Below are positions 22,696-34,082 of a stretch of 64,000 bases of DNA, piece by piece. Source of the DNA: Rhodeus uyekii (lineage: Eukaryota; Chordata; Actinopteri; Cypriniformes; Acheilognathidae); the NCBI GenBank assembly GCA_037043235.1, contig JAWRVZ010000074.1:2441501-2505500 (forward strand). Reading direction: 5' to 3'. Positions within the stretch are counted from its first letter, which is position 1. Each line of letters starts with the position of its first letter. The notes beneath the pieces are model-generated. The model was not told where the DNA came from, made no database searches, and saw only the letters and a program-made list of their open reading frames with translations. The position numbers and the translations under genes are program-made.

Positions 22696-23530
22696 GAACT
22701 ATTAATTATTTGGATCACTGTTTTATGAACATCACACTGAAGACAACGACTCGACAACAATGGTGAGGAGAGAGGTGAACTAAATAGGCAGAGGAAATAT
22801 GGTTCAGGTGTGGGTGATGATGACGGTGGTGGTGATCAGTGACCACGCCTCCCACATTCACCGCACATACATGAAAGGAGACAATGAATTTGCGAACCGT
22901 GACAGTTAATGGTAATGGTAGGGATTGTGAAGTTATGCATTAATGATGGAACAGTATTCTAAAGTGTTACTGAAGAAGTGCTATTGACAGTTCTATTATT
23001 CAGTGACTTGCACATAAAGACATCAAATGCCACTGCCTACCTGAGCCGTGAACGGTGCCAATTGGACTGAATCATCCCTTCAAGTAATTTCTTCAAAACA
23101 CTGATTCTTCTGCAACAATTATGTGGGGGAGTTTTAGAGGTTTACTAGTAAGTTTTTCGCTGCAAAGGAAGTATTTTTCTACCTTACAAACAAAAAATTC
23201 ACAATATGATAAAAAATGTTACAAAGAATTTTATAAAGAATTTTTATAAACTTCAAAACTATTTAGATGGTATTAATCTATCAAATATTGATGTTAATAT
23301 GCAACAATAAAGTGGATTGCCATTTTAACTTGATACTTTAACTGATTTTAACTTAATACCCCAATGGTACTAATTTTAGATATCTCTAATAATGAGACCG
23401 ATTGGTTAATCAGGTGTTTTTGATTAGGGAGATGTTTAGTCCTGGGTGCCTATACAAACAGAACCACTGCTAAAAACCCTTTTTTCACACTGTCTAGAAA
23501 GGGAAACAGTAGGATTAATTCATCTTTGTC
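22696..23530. other. Unassigned AT-rich DNA
   Basis: No gene or known repeat recognised. Confidence 0.5.
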
Positions 23531-24185
23531 ATTAGGATAAGTACCAAAGTACCGACCTCACACTGGTGTTATGGCCACCCCAAAAACATATATAGGGAGG
23601 AGCTGGCAGGGCAAGGGGGACACGGAGAGCCTCAAGGGCAAGGCGCAGCGGAGGAGCTGAAGAAGTCCTCATCTTCCTCCTACGCCTTTTCTTTTGGCAC
23701 AGCTGATCCGGAGCAGGCTCAGACTGACGGGTCATCGTGGGAACTGGTGCTGGCTGACGGGTCGCGGGCTCTGGCATGTCAGCTTTCCCAACATAGAAGA
23801 TTGAGCCGTTTATATAGAGGACACGATTTTGGAAGTCTTGGAATCGCTGACAGCACTCAAACGGTGATAGTTGGTGACAAGCTTCACCATCCAGACCAGC
23901 CAAGGAATGCATGTTTAATTTAATTTAATTTAATTTAAATAGTCTCTCCAGAAAACCAAATCTGCCAGTTCCAAAAACTCCCCTCCTTGGTTGACGATGA
24001 CCTGAAGACGGTCTTCCGACCAGTCTTTTTCCGCAGAGAAATTTTTGTTTGGTCCGTTCTTCTGTCATGCATGCGTGAGTGAAGAAGGCAGGAAGACGAG
24101 GGAAACCAATACATTCAATATTTATTTAACAAGAAGCTCAGTCCAGGGATACACAAGACTCTGTATGTACACCGACAATATTGTT
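23531..24185 (-). pseudogene. LTR-retrotransposon-like fragment with basic ORF
   Basis: A 126-codon minus-strand frame (23912-23532) starts MHSLAGLDGEACHQL and contains CCQRFQDFQNRVLYI, then a basic KKRRRRKMRTSS and a proline/alanine region ending LALPAPPYICFWGG. The basic-plus-LALPAPP arrangement recurs in the fragment at 57915-58412, which is attached to an LTR, so I take both as related LTR-element coding pieces. From 23940 to 24185 the sequence resembles the end region of such an element, but no LTR boundary could be fixed. Confidence 0.35.
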
Positions 24186-25110
24186 TTAACGATCACATAA
24201 GAACAGGGAGCGGCGCGAATGTTTGAGGAATGGAATGCTCAACTCGCCGACAATGGTTTCAAAGTCAACATTGGCAAGACTAAAGCAATGAACATCTGCA
24301 AATCTACAAAATCTACAGCCACTGCCATTGGCCCTGCTCAGTTTGTAAATTCGGTGTGGGCAACAATTCAATTATGTGTCAACATGGCCAACAATGGTGT
24401 CACAAACGATGTTCCAAAATAACTGGCCCATTATCAAAAGCGACCAATTTTGTTTGTCCTGTATGCGTCAACCCACCACAACAACAAGTACCACACAACA
24501 ATGCAAGACTAAAGACTTGGCGACGTGTTGGACTGCACTGGAACAGCCGAGGCTGCCAGTTGGGTACGCATACGTGCAGTGTGGAATAAATGGCATCTCT
24601 TTGCTTCAATACTAATGCAACGCAACATTTCACTTCACCTACGTTCAAGGCTCTATGGTTCAGTGAAATGTCCTGTGCTGCTGTATGGCACAGAAACATG
24701 GCCAATGACAAAAAAACTCGAACAGCAACTTCACCGAACCGACATGAAAATACTCTGATGGATGCAATGCATTAACATCAAAAATCATATCCAATTGACG
24801 GAAATTCTATGTCGAGCTGGCTTATGCGTAAATGAAGAATTTATGTCGACGACACCGTCTGGGATGGTTTGGCCACGTAAAAAGAAATGAAAACAGTGCT
24901 ATACTGTCTATTTTAGATCTTTTAGTCCCTGGCACTTGTCCAAAAGGTCACCCGAAAAAGACCTGGGGGCAAACGATCCAACTGGACCTCAACAAGACTG
25001 CACTGAATCTTAACGAATTGGATGCAACCGACAGTCTAATATGGCATCAAAAGTTGGCGACAAAGAAGCAATGTCCTGCTGCACAGTGGGAGAGACTGCT
25101 TTTTATTCTT
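24186..25110 (+). pseudogene. RTE-like LINE C-terminal remnant
   Basis: Several plus-strand frames give, in order: EEWNAQLADNGFKVNIGKTKAM (end of an RT palm/thumb), a cysteine/histidine cluster CQHGQQWCHKRCSKI...FVCPVCV resembling a PHD-type finger, VLLYGTETWPMTKKLEQQLHR, and RHRLGWFGHVKRNEN with CPKGHPKKTWGQTI. This run is typical of the C-terminal part of endonuclease-RT LINEs of the RTE/I group. Stops and shifts break it throughout, and the catalytic RT motif is absent. Confidence 0.65.
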
Positions 25111-25285
25111 GTTCTGATTTCTGACTTGTATTTGTATTCTTATTGTTTGAATTCCGCGCACAAGCACTGTGTACTGAGCCTGAACATTTATGGATAATGG
25201 ATGTCATGTGAGCAACATTCAAAATTCAAAATGTGAACTTACAGAAAAAAGTTCATAAATCTATGCGTGCGGGTTATATAAGGGT

Positions 25286-25470
25286 GTTGTTATACGACGG
25301 TGAGGACGGCCTCTTCCCCGAGGTGTCGGTCGGTCAGGATGAGCAGCATGGAATTCCTCAAGAAGCGAAGGATCCAAGATTTCGTCTCGAGTAACCCATG
25401 AATGTTCCTCTGGCCCGTATCCTTCCCAGTCAACGAAGTATTGCAGGGTGCCGCCTCGTCATCTAGAGTC
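25286..25470 (-). pseudogene. Chromodomain of a Ty3/Gypsy chromovirus
   Basis: The minus strand encodes GGTLQYFVDWEGYGPEEHSW followed by DEILDPSLLEEFHAAHPDRP, the integrase-terminal chromodomain that targets chromoviral integration to modified histones. The aromatic cage residues in YFVDWEGY and W are present. It lies about 400 bp from the RNase H fragment, so most of the integrase has been deleted. Confidence 0.75.
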
Positions 25471-26565
25471 TAGGATGGAGGCAACTCTGTAAATATTCTG
25501 ATCCACTGGGTCCGCTGGAGGAGGGGGTACTGCCTCAGCAACAGACGCTGTGGGAGAAGGCAGGAGAGGTTTAGTGAACGGTTTCAAAAAGGAGACATGA
25601 AAAGATGGGGAAATGCGATACTCAGCGGAGTTTATAGGTTACCTCATTGATTTGTTTCAGGACTTACAAAACCTACATGACGGGGACTCAGCTTGTAGCA
25701 GGGCAGCCGTAGGCGAATGTCCGGCGGAGCAGGTTCCTCGTGAGTTGCTTCTGCAATTAGTTGATCTATTGGCCACTGAATCGGGCTTACAATGATGGCT
25801 GGAGGGAGGATGGGATCGGGTGACATAGGGTGGTTATCTGGTTGAAACTGACGGGAAAGTGCGTCCGCTTTAAGGTTTTTGTCACGGGCGATATGAAACA
25901 GTGAAATTGAACCTGGTGAAAAACAGGGCCCACGGGGGCTTGTCGGGGGTTGAGTCTCTTGGCCTCACGGAGATATTACAGTTTGGATGGTCAGTGATAA
26001 CAACGAAAGGGTGAAAAGCTCCCTCCAGCCAATGCCGCCGCTCTTCCAGTGCCAACTTGATAGCGAGCAACTCCTGATTTCCGATGTCGTAATTCTGCTC
26101 CGCCGGGGTCAGCTTCTTGGAGTAGTAGGCACACAGGTGAAGACGAGGTGGCTCACCCTGCCTCTGTGACAAGACTGCTCCCACGCCCACACTGGAAGCG
26201 TACACTTCCACCACAAAAGGGAGTTCTGGGTCGGGATGAGCAAGAGTGAGATCGTGAAAGGCCTGAGTGGCTTCTGGTGTCCAGGACAGAGACTTGGGCC
26301 CACTCTTGAGTAATGCTGTTAGTGGTTCTGCTATGGTGCTGAACTTGTGAATGAACCGGCAATAAAAGTTGGCAAATCCAAGAAAGCGTTGCAGCTCCAT
26401 AATAGTGGTGGGCTCCGGCCAGGATTTAACAGCTTTAAACTTCCCCATGTCCATCTAAACACTGTTCCGATCAATGATGTAGCCAAGGAATAGAGTTGAG
26501 CTACAATGGAACTCACATTTTTCGGCCTTCAGAAACAGCTGATGCTCACGATGCTATGAGAACAT
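25471..26565 (-). pseudogene. Ty3/Gypsy pol fragment (RT end and RNase H)
   Basis: The frame 26454-25882 reads KFKAVKSWPEPTTIMELQRF, LGFANFYCRFIHKFS, then the RNase H domain LPFVVEVYASSVGVGAVLSQ, YYSKKLTPAEQNYDIGNQEL and VVITDHPN. The first catalytic aspartate of RNase H (normally D-A-S) is a tyrosine here, which would inactivate it. Upstream, FLGYIIDRNSV precedes an in-frame stop at 26455. The protease, most of the RT and the integrase are missing. Confidence 0.8.
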
Positions 26566-26828
26566 TAATATCAAATTCACCATGATGAGAGAATGCCTGC
26601 TACAATTTAGCTGTGAACTGTGCACAATCTTAGTGAGCTAGACATAACGACTCAACAATACATCACAGCAACCAAGCATCCTATGCAGCATGTAAAATGG
26701 CCTCATTCCCTAGAAGCCAATGGCATCAAGTGCAAAGGAAAAAATACCATAGGTGTATGCTACCATACGTAACACATATTTTAGCAGGGAAAGTCCACCA
26801 CAACTCCACCACATCCCACCACATAATT
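26566..26828. other. Unassigned DNA
   Basis: Nothing recognised. Confidence 0.4.
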
Positions 26829-27060
26829 TCACTGTGATACTTCAGTAAGTTGCTGCCTCAGCACTTCACTGTCAACAACTCCGGTCAAACCAAATGTGAA
26901 GGAGTTGCATCCTTCTAAAAAATGTATGAATCTGATTTGATCTCCAAGCTGGAGAGGACAAGAGAGCTCTAGGTAAACACTGCCTGTCTCGGTCTCTTCA
27001 TAGAAGTACACCCTATGGTGCCACATACCAACATTAGCAAAGCTAAAGAAGCGAATAATC
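26829..27060 (-). CDS. Candidate host exon, unrecognised protein
   Basis: A minus-strand frame reading RFFSFANVGMWHHRVYFYEE, then GSVYLELSCPLQLGDQIRF and NSFTFGLTGVV, ends in a stop at 26829. It has balanced, protein-like composition with no low complexity, unlike the surrounding repeats, and an open frame extends upstream of the ATG at 27026. I do not recognise the family. A second possible exon on the same strand lies near 27603-27660 and at 27170-27193, ending in a good donor site (CACAG/GTAAAG). It may equally be transposon-derived. Confidence 0.3.
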
Positions 27061-27193
27061 TCTTTTCATTGTCTTAGTTTATACAGAGGAGCTCCTGAAG
27101 ACAGCAAAGCTGAAGATGTCTAATGCAGACACGTATGGCCACTCCATGTAAATCCGTAGTAACTTTACCTGTGCTTCAGATAGTTGTAACCCC

Positions 27194-27597
27194 TGTCATG
27201 ACACAGACTCAACACAACAGAGGTTAGTGAAGCAGATTTTATTGATTCGGCAGGACACAAGGCAGAGGACGGGTGCAAGGCAGTGAAAAGGAATCTGAGT
27301 GGCTTAGCTGAGTGCTGGATAGCAGATGGCAGACTCGGGATGTAGACCAGGAAGCTTGGGGATGAATCGTGGATGAGAGGGTCGTCAGGTAGCGTGGAGA
27401 GGCAGTCTCTGAGTTCGCTCATAGAGCTAGGGATGAGTCCGTGTATCTCTGATGAGACCAGACGCTGACTGAGGGGTGCGTGCATGTTATATAGTGCAGG
27501 AGTGATTGGGAACAGGTGCTAGTACTCAGGTGAGGAGGAGCGTGTGGGAGGAGTGTAGGGGGAGCCAGGTGCCGGGGGCGTGGTCGAGTCCGTTACA
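27194..27597 (-). mobile_element. Solo LTR with ACCCC target duplication
   Basis: The 404-bp unit is flanked by ACCCC at 27189-27193 and 27598-27602. On the minus strand it starts TGTAACGGACTCG and ends TGTCATGACA, with a TATA box (CTATATAAC near 27485) and an AATAAA signal near 27240. No internal region is present, so it is the product of LTR-LTR recombination. Confidence 0.9.
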
Positions 27598-27602
27598 ACC
27601 CC

Positions 27603-29514
27603 TGGATGAGATCCGATTATTAACACCATGCAGCGACTCAGTCCCTCAAATGGAAACAAAAATCTTCATTGCTTATCCTCCAGAAGGTTTCTCATCAAAG
27701 ACTCTCACCATGGTGGTAGCAGATTTTGCCCCTTAACTTAATTTTCTTTTTAACAAACATGGTGGAAAGCATTTTTTTCTTCACATTCATTAACATGCAC
27801 AGTAACCAATTACTGTGTGGTGCTAGTCTTGGGGGTACTTAAAAGGGGCTGACAGATGACATAAAGCTCTTCATTATGCATTTGAACCAAATCTTTGTTG
27901 CAATCTGAATTCCTTGTTATGTGAGTTAAAATGAGTCATAATTGCAGGTTGGAGAACGGGCTATTACAGCTCACTAATGCAGTATTGATATTCTTACTGT
28001 AGCTCCATAAACATGTTTTCTTCCTGAAAAAAATTATGAAAATTAATGGAAAAACTTGTTGCAGCTGTGCTGAATCCATTTGTAAAGGATTTTAGCTATC
28101 TCAAAAGGAAAATAAATGTTTAAATGTTAATTGGCAGTTTTATATTTAGTTTAGCTGATGGATCCTAAACTGTTTGAGTAAAAGGTTCAAAATTCAACAC
28201 AATACATTAAATGGCACATTTTGGAGGGGAAAGTTAGCTTGTGAAAACTTGTAGTGTACTTTAAATCTTAAAAGTACATCAAAAAAGCATTCTTTGTCAA
28301 ATTAAATGTTTTACTTTAAAGCAGATTTGAAATCATTGTTTTAATCATGTGCTTTGAAGTACACTCATTAAAATGTGACTAACATATTGAAGAACATGTA
28401 AAGAACTTTTAAGTATAACTACAAGTATCAGTTTTAAGTATCATCACAAATGTGTAACTGCAAATATAAATTTCCTATTTAAATGGATCAAAAACAATCT
28501 AAAGTGTATTGAATTATTCAAATTTTACGTAATACATTTTAATTTGATTGCAATTAATATGCAATAAAGTCTGAAGAGGTTCAAAGAGATTCAATAAACA
28601 TGTTCAATGACAGGAACTTTTGTATACATCTTGATATATTACACGTGCGTCTCAAAATCTGAGCTTGCCCTAATCTGTGTGTGACTGTCTTTTAGTATCG
28701 ACGGCATTTTGCAGAAACATAATAATCCAAATTTATTAATTTTAAATTATTTCCAGCAACACAAGGGACAGCAACCTTTGGCAATGTGATATGGTAAAAT
28801 TAAAGAAACGTTTCACTTTATGTAAATGAGTCAATGAAACAAGATCAAAAGACAAAGATGAAATACATCAACCCTAAAAAGTGTAGGATGACTCTGAGGG
28901 TGGGAGAAGAGAGACAGGTGATGAAGATCCTGTATATGCTGCAGCAACCATGCCATTTTAGCTTTTAATATCAGAACTTGTGTTTCCCTGCACTGCAAGT
29001 GAAATGAGCTGGTTATCTGATGTACAGGTGGAAACGTGTCATGAATTTAGTGTTTTTAGGTCATAACATAGTATTGTGAAAGAAACTGTGCCAAAATAAG
29101 TCTTTATTAATTAATAATCTGCCCTTATTATTATGAGTGTGTGAAAAGAAATAAATGTCAGGGCCAGGTTTTTTTTTAAACTTATCTCGCAACCTCCATC
29201 ATTACAAACTGACTCTAAAGTTAACTGTTTCTGTTTACTTTCAGTGGCATAGGGGGAAATTTGATGTCAATGTCTATTTCCTATCATTTGGTTAATTAAA
29301 TTTTGACTGAAATACTGCATACCTGTAACAGAATCAAATTGCCTTCATTCCATTAGCACATGGCTTAACGTGTCCTGTTTGTCCTTGTATTCAGATTGTA
29401 TTCAGTTTATCTTTCCAAAGAGAAACGTATATCTCTGACCATGCTTGTCTTCCTCTATATTTGGACAAGTGTGATAACTATCACTATCACTACCACCTCC
29501 ACCTGCACCTTCCC
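27603..29514. other. Unassigned AT-rich DNA
   Basis: No gene recognised beyond the possible exon flank at 27603-27660 mentioned with the candidate exon. The rest is AT-rich unique-looking sequence. Confidence 0.5.
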
Positions 29515-29547
<33 letters not shown>

Positions 29548-29552
29548 ACGCA
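29515..29552. repeat. (CA)n microsatellite
   Basis: About 15 CA units with a small interruption. Confidence 0.9.
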
Positions 29553-29861
29553 AACACATTTTTATGCACACACAGTATCAGCTCTCACAAGTCACCTCTA
29601 AAAAGACAACCCAACTTTGAGATGCATAATTAGATTCAGGTCAAAGAGAGATATTTTCAGTAATCTGTAGGTTTTATCAAACTGCCTTCACACATATCCT
29701 CACAGCTCATTCATCAGGCGAGCCTAACCTTGACTGTAAATGTCTATTCACCCCGCATCTTCACCTTAAAGCCTATTTATTTACAATTACAGTTAAAATG
29801 ATGTGAGAAAAATATGGTAAGAAATAATCTGCTAAAAAATGAATTTATCTTAACTGATCTG

Positions 29862-30350
29862 TGACAGTTCGGAGGTCCATGTATTCATCTTGCTTGTATT
29901 GTGTTTTCTGTCACTTGTTCGCGTTGCTAAGCAACACTTCTAAGCTGATGAAATAATCAAATCAGTGCACCTGAAGCTCGTCAGTACTGACTTTAAATGT
30001 GGTGTGTGGGTGCTTTTGTTTTTTGTCAGATCGTTTTGTACTCATGCCTGCCTTTTCAGTTTTGTTTCCAGTTCTTTGTGCTGTTTCTTTCGCTCCATGT
30101 TAATGTCTGGATTATCTCTGCATCACTTCGCTGGATTTCTCATTGGAATATCTGTCAGCAGATGATGCTCAGCCTGTTGCAGTCTTCTCGCTGCCAAGAC
30201 CTGCCGTTCACCATCTTCTACCCACGATTCTGACCATCTTATTTGACTATTCTTTGTTTATAAATAAACTGACTTTTCTGCTTTTGTGACTGGATCCTGA
30301 GTTATTTCCTGACTTTATCATTTAAATAAAGGAAACCATCACAAGCACAA
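29862..30350 (+). repeat. Possible degraded solo LTR
   Basis: It opens with TGTGACAGTTCGG, carries AATAAA at about 30262 and has the pyrimidine-rich character of the solo LTRs at 43489 and 51342. No matching flanking duplication was found, so boundaries are approximate. Confidence 0.35.
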
Positions 30351-30591
30351 TTTGAATGCAAAAAAAATGGGAAAATATTCTCCAGTTAGCCCTCTTCGTC
30401 TTTAATCATTATCACTGCTTAGAGATGAGGAAAACATAGGGATAAAACCTGTTTTTTTGTTTTCCTTTTTTAAAGTATGATTTTTACATTTCAACACTCT
30501 TTTATATTAAATACAACTTTCTGTGGTGAATAATGAAATTCTACTTTAATAGTTAATCCTGGCCACCAGCTGATTTCCATATGGGTGGAGG

Positions 30592-30700
30592 AACCAGGAA
30601 GAAAGGCACTAGTCTAACTTGCTTATCTTCCATTGTAGATGTGAACCAACACGTCTCCAATGGAAGACAAGCCAATTAGACTAGTTCCTTTCTTGGGATC
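30592..30700. repeat. Near-perfect ~44-bp-stem hairpin
   Basis: The arms from about 30600-30643 and 30650-30693 pair over 44 positions with five mismatches and one G-U pair, leaving a 6-base loop (AACCAA). The size and mismatch pattern fit a microRNA-like or hairpin-RNA precursor, or a very short palindromic MITE. Confidence 0.85.
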
Positions 30701-31909
30701 TGCAGCTGCAGCATTTAAAAGTAAAAGGGAACAACTGACCTGAAGGACACTTTACATATAAGCTTGACTGTACAAGGTTAAGTGAATGGCTAAAAAGTCT
30801 AGACTTTTATCAAATTATAATGCTGCTTATACACTGTGGACACGACACATATTAGAAAAACAGAGGACCTAAGATTGAGCCTTGTGTCATTGCTTACTTC
30901 ACTTGCAAAACACTCTCTTTATTTACAAAGAAGCTTTTATTTAGTGTTATACTATTTTCACTCAAACGTTTTTGTTGTTGCTTTATTTTATATGGATTTG
31001 TAAATTTTACCCATTGGCCCAACAATGGAATCCATTTTAATTCTGACACCATGACTAATTTAATCTAGCTTCAATTTTAAATGATTCTTTACATTTACTA
31101 TGTTTTAGCTGCTGATCATAAGATTATTTCTGGTTTAATTTAGATCTTTGAGTATCACATTTCAGGTTACAATTTTCATTCAATTTGTTTGAGTAGATTT
31201 GATCCTATATTTTTGAGTAGATATTAAATATTATATAATATATTAAATATTATGGCACACTAAACATTTCAATTTCAATAAATGACTACTAAATATTTGA
31301 TAGTCAACCAAATATTTCTCAGTAAATTACACAACTAACTATGATGTGTAATGTCAAGGATTCATATAGCATTCCATCAGCACCAGGTTCTTCAGCTCCA
31401 CCCACTTGTTCATAATCACCGGAATATTAACCTGTCACACCTGTCACGTCCTCATCGTGAACACTTCATAAGCACAGACACAACCACTGTCAGTCTCTGC
31501 ATGATTATCTACCTACCTACCATAACTTAATTACCTTACCTAGCTCTTTCTTCCTTCTTTCCTTCCTCACACTTCAGACTTTTCATCATCCATGTGCTCA
31601 TCTAACCCTCCTGCAAAGAAACAAATACTCTTCATTCAATGCTCACTGAGCTGCTTCTGTTTTTCATTTACCTGCTTGATGATGCGCAGCAATCTGTGAC
31701 TAAAGACCTGTTATGTTCATCTCTATTTCTCACCTCCTGTTTTATGACAGGGACATACTACAGCATAATATTTGTGTTCTTTTGTATAGTTAACCACACA
31801 AATACCCAAGTGATATTATTCATAAAGGACAAGGGACAAGTCATCACATTAACTTAAGTCAAGTGTGTAGGGGGAAATCAACCACACTGTCATGCTACTG
31901 TGTAAAATA
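30701..31909. other. Unassigned DNA, possible LTR remnant at 31375-31850
   Basis: AT-rich. The part 31375-31500 (CACCTGTCACGTCCTC and similar) has the style of fish LTR sequence but no boundary or duplication. No gene seen. Confidence 0.3.
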
Positions 31910-32092
31910 AGGCCACATGGGATCAGGAGAAAAACTGCTGTCACTTAACAGTCAGTCGCTAAATCAAAAAATGCTACTTGAATTTCTGTAAAGTTCACTG
32001 GGCCTGAGCTCTGCTCAGATGGTCTAAAAAATAGGGGAAATGTGTACTGTGGTCAGATTAATCCACATTTCAGCTTGTTTTGGGGGGGAAAC
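31910..32092 (+). pseudogene. Tc1-like transposase relic, part 1
   Basis: The sequence around 31997-32085 (TGGGCCTGAGCTCTGCTCAG, then GTGGTCAGATTAATCCACATT) matches my recollection of the middle of a common fish Tc1-like transposase gene (the WSDE-type motif region). It stops at the AAC where DIRS C is inserted and continues at 33874. Confidence 0.65.
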
Positions 32093-32835
32093 GTCTCAGG
32101 TTACGTATGTAACCATAGTTCCTTGAGAGGGAACGAGACGCTGCGTCATAGCGCTTAAGGGAACGCCCCGTGTAATCAACTCTTGAAGCACAATAGAAAA
32201 CACCTGTGAGAATGACGCAGATGACGTCATGAGCCAGGAACACAAAAGGCACGCCGAAACCGGCACCGACAGCTTGCCCAGTGTCTGAAACAAGCAGGCA
32301 TGCTGAGGAGCTAAGGCTTATGAAGCAGCGTCTCGTTCTCTCTCAGGGAACTATGGTTACATATGTAACCTGAGATGTTCCCTTTCAAGGGAACTCGAGC
32401 TGCGTTATAGCGCTTATGGGAACGATATAGCGACGAAGCATGCCCCAAAGTGCTCCAGTGGAGATGTTCTGGCACCATCGGGAAGACCGGCCTCTCACGG
32501 CAAGATAGCCTCAGCTAGAAACTTGCCTCACTGAGTGATCTGCATGGCTCATCGGGCCTCAGCCCTGGGTGAGCCATACCCAGTGCTCGCACTGAGCTGC
32601 AGACCTCCTGACCCATGACGAGAGGGGAAACCCCCGCAGAAAGTGGAACCGCATAGCGGCCCAACACTCTCCTAGCCTCAGCCAGGGAGAGTAACCCTAA
32701 GATACTGCAGGAGACCCGGACTCACGACCTCAGTTGTGAGCCGGAACTCTGCGGCTGCGGCAGCCACCCTCGGTCCAGTAGCGAACCTGGGGAATGTCTA
32801 CCAAAAACGACCCTGGTGTTGAGGCACACGGATTT

Positions 32836-32893
32836 GGTATCGAACCCGGGTGTATTGCATGAAGGGGCAAACGCAGTGTCCGCTATGCCACAG
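32836..32893 (-). other. tRNA-like module in DIRS C
   Basis: On the minus strand an A box TGGCATAGCGG (32890-32880) and a perfect B box GGTTCGATACC (32846-32836) are 44 nt apart start to start. The sequence is about 70% similar to the module at 14494-14556 in DIRS B and has the same orientation relative to its element. Confidence 0.65.
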
Positions 32894-33044
32894 TAGATCA
32901 AGTAATCCAGGTTGGAAGAATCCGCCACAAGACGTGCTTCCGGAACATGGGTAAGGGTAGACTGTTGCCGTGGCCATGAACCCAGCGAAAGCTCACACAG
33001 ACACACAGCGCTTTCCTTTTGTTTTGTTTTTTGTTTTTTTACAC

Positions 33045-33215
33045 CACTTAACATTTAAAATTCATCAATTGTATTGATTCACCTGCTCTTTTGGGGCTTC
33101 TGTTCAGCCAAACAAACTTTGTTTATATTGTTTTTCCTGTAAAGCTGCTTTGAAACAATCTACATTGTAAAAAGCGCTGTATAAATAAAGGTGACTTGAC
33201 TTGACTTGACTTGAC
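33045..33215 (+). mobile_element. 5'-truncated L2 tail inserted in DIRS C
   Basis: 171 bp ending in the L2-type tail (AAAGCTGCTTTGAAACAAT, AATAAAGG, then TGACT repeats). TACAC flanks it at 33040-33044 and 33216-33220, a likely target duplication. It is the same tail family as 463-480. Confidence 0.8.
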
Positions 33216-33873
33216 TACACTGACAATACCCAGCTCCTCGAAACTGGACTGCCACAGTAGAGAGTTTTCATCCCCCGAGTCTACGTGTCTCGCCCTCGGA
33301 CCAGCTCCGGAAGCCTGGGGGAAGGGGGATGTACCCGGGAGAGGTGGAGAGCCGACATAGCGTCAGACTCTATCCCCTCCGAGAACATATGTGATCCCCA
33401 TAACCGGGACCACCGCAACGCCTCAGCGGCAGCGGGACCCATGCCACGTGGACCACGCGCTCTAGCAGCCTCCAAAGGTTGCTAGGCGAGAGCAGAGAGT
33501 TAGCTGTGGAAACCGCTCACAATCCGCACAGGCAACGCCCTCGAGCGCTGCCAGTGCATGCTCTACCCCCATGCATGACACACATAAAGTGTGCATATCC
33601 CCACCAGTAATAAAACGGGAGCAGGGAAACACGCAGCGTTGAAACTTTCTGCCATACTGAAAAACTCTTTCCGAGACATCCTACACAGACTTTCTAGTGC
33701 TTGTTGAAGACACTAAAGCTGTCGGTGCCGGTTTCGGCGTGCCTTTTGTGTTCCTGGCTCATGACGTCATCCGCGTCATTCTCACAGGTGTTTTCTATTG
33801 TGCTTCAAGAGTTGATTACGCAGGGCGTTCCCATAAGCCCTATGACGCAGCTCGAGTTCCCTTGAAAGGGAAC

Positions 33874-33912
33874 TGACTTTAGTCACAAAGACCAAAAAAG
33901 GACCATCTAGAC
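33874..33912 (+). pseudogene. Tc1-like transposase relic, part 2
   Basis: A 39-bp piece of the Tc1-like gene (with GGACCATCTAGAC) stranded between DIRS C and the hAT element. Its last 8 bp are the hAT target site. Confidence 0.6.
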
Positions 33913-33994
33913 CAGGGGTGCTCACACTTTTTCAGCATGGGAGCAACTTTTGAAATGACCAAGTCAAAATGATCTATCCATTATATTTATTGAG

Positions 33995-34082
<88 letters not shown>

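Larger units (their letters stand above)
32093..33873 (-). mobile_element. DIRS C: short, internally deleted DIRS element
   Basis: It starts GTCTCAGGTTACG and ends GGGAAC; AAC precedes it (32090-32092) and ends it (33871-33873). Inverted terminal repeats are 32147-32275 and 33715-33854, and the internal complementary region is at 32325-32420 with the joint GAGATGTTCCC. RT, RNase H and YR are absent. Only a gag-like stretch remains (minus strand VPEARLVADSSNLDYLI near 32.9 kb). The terminal sequence (TAGCGCTTATGGG type) differs from that of A and B, so it is a third subfamily. It holds a nested L2 tail (33045-33215). Confidence 0.9.
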
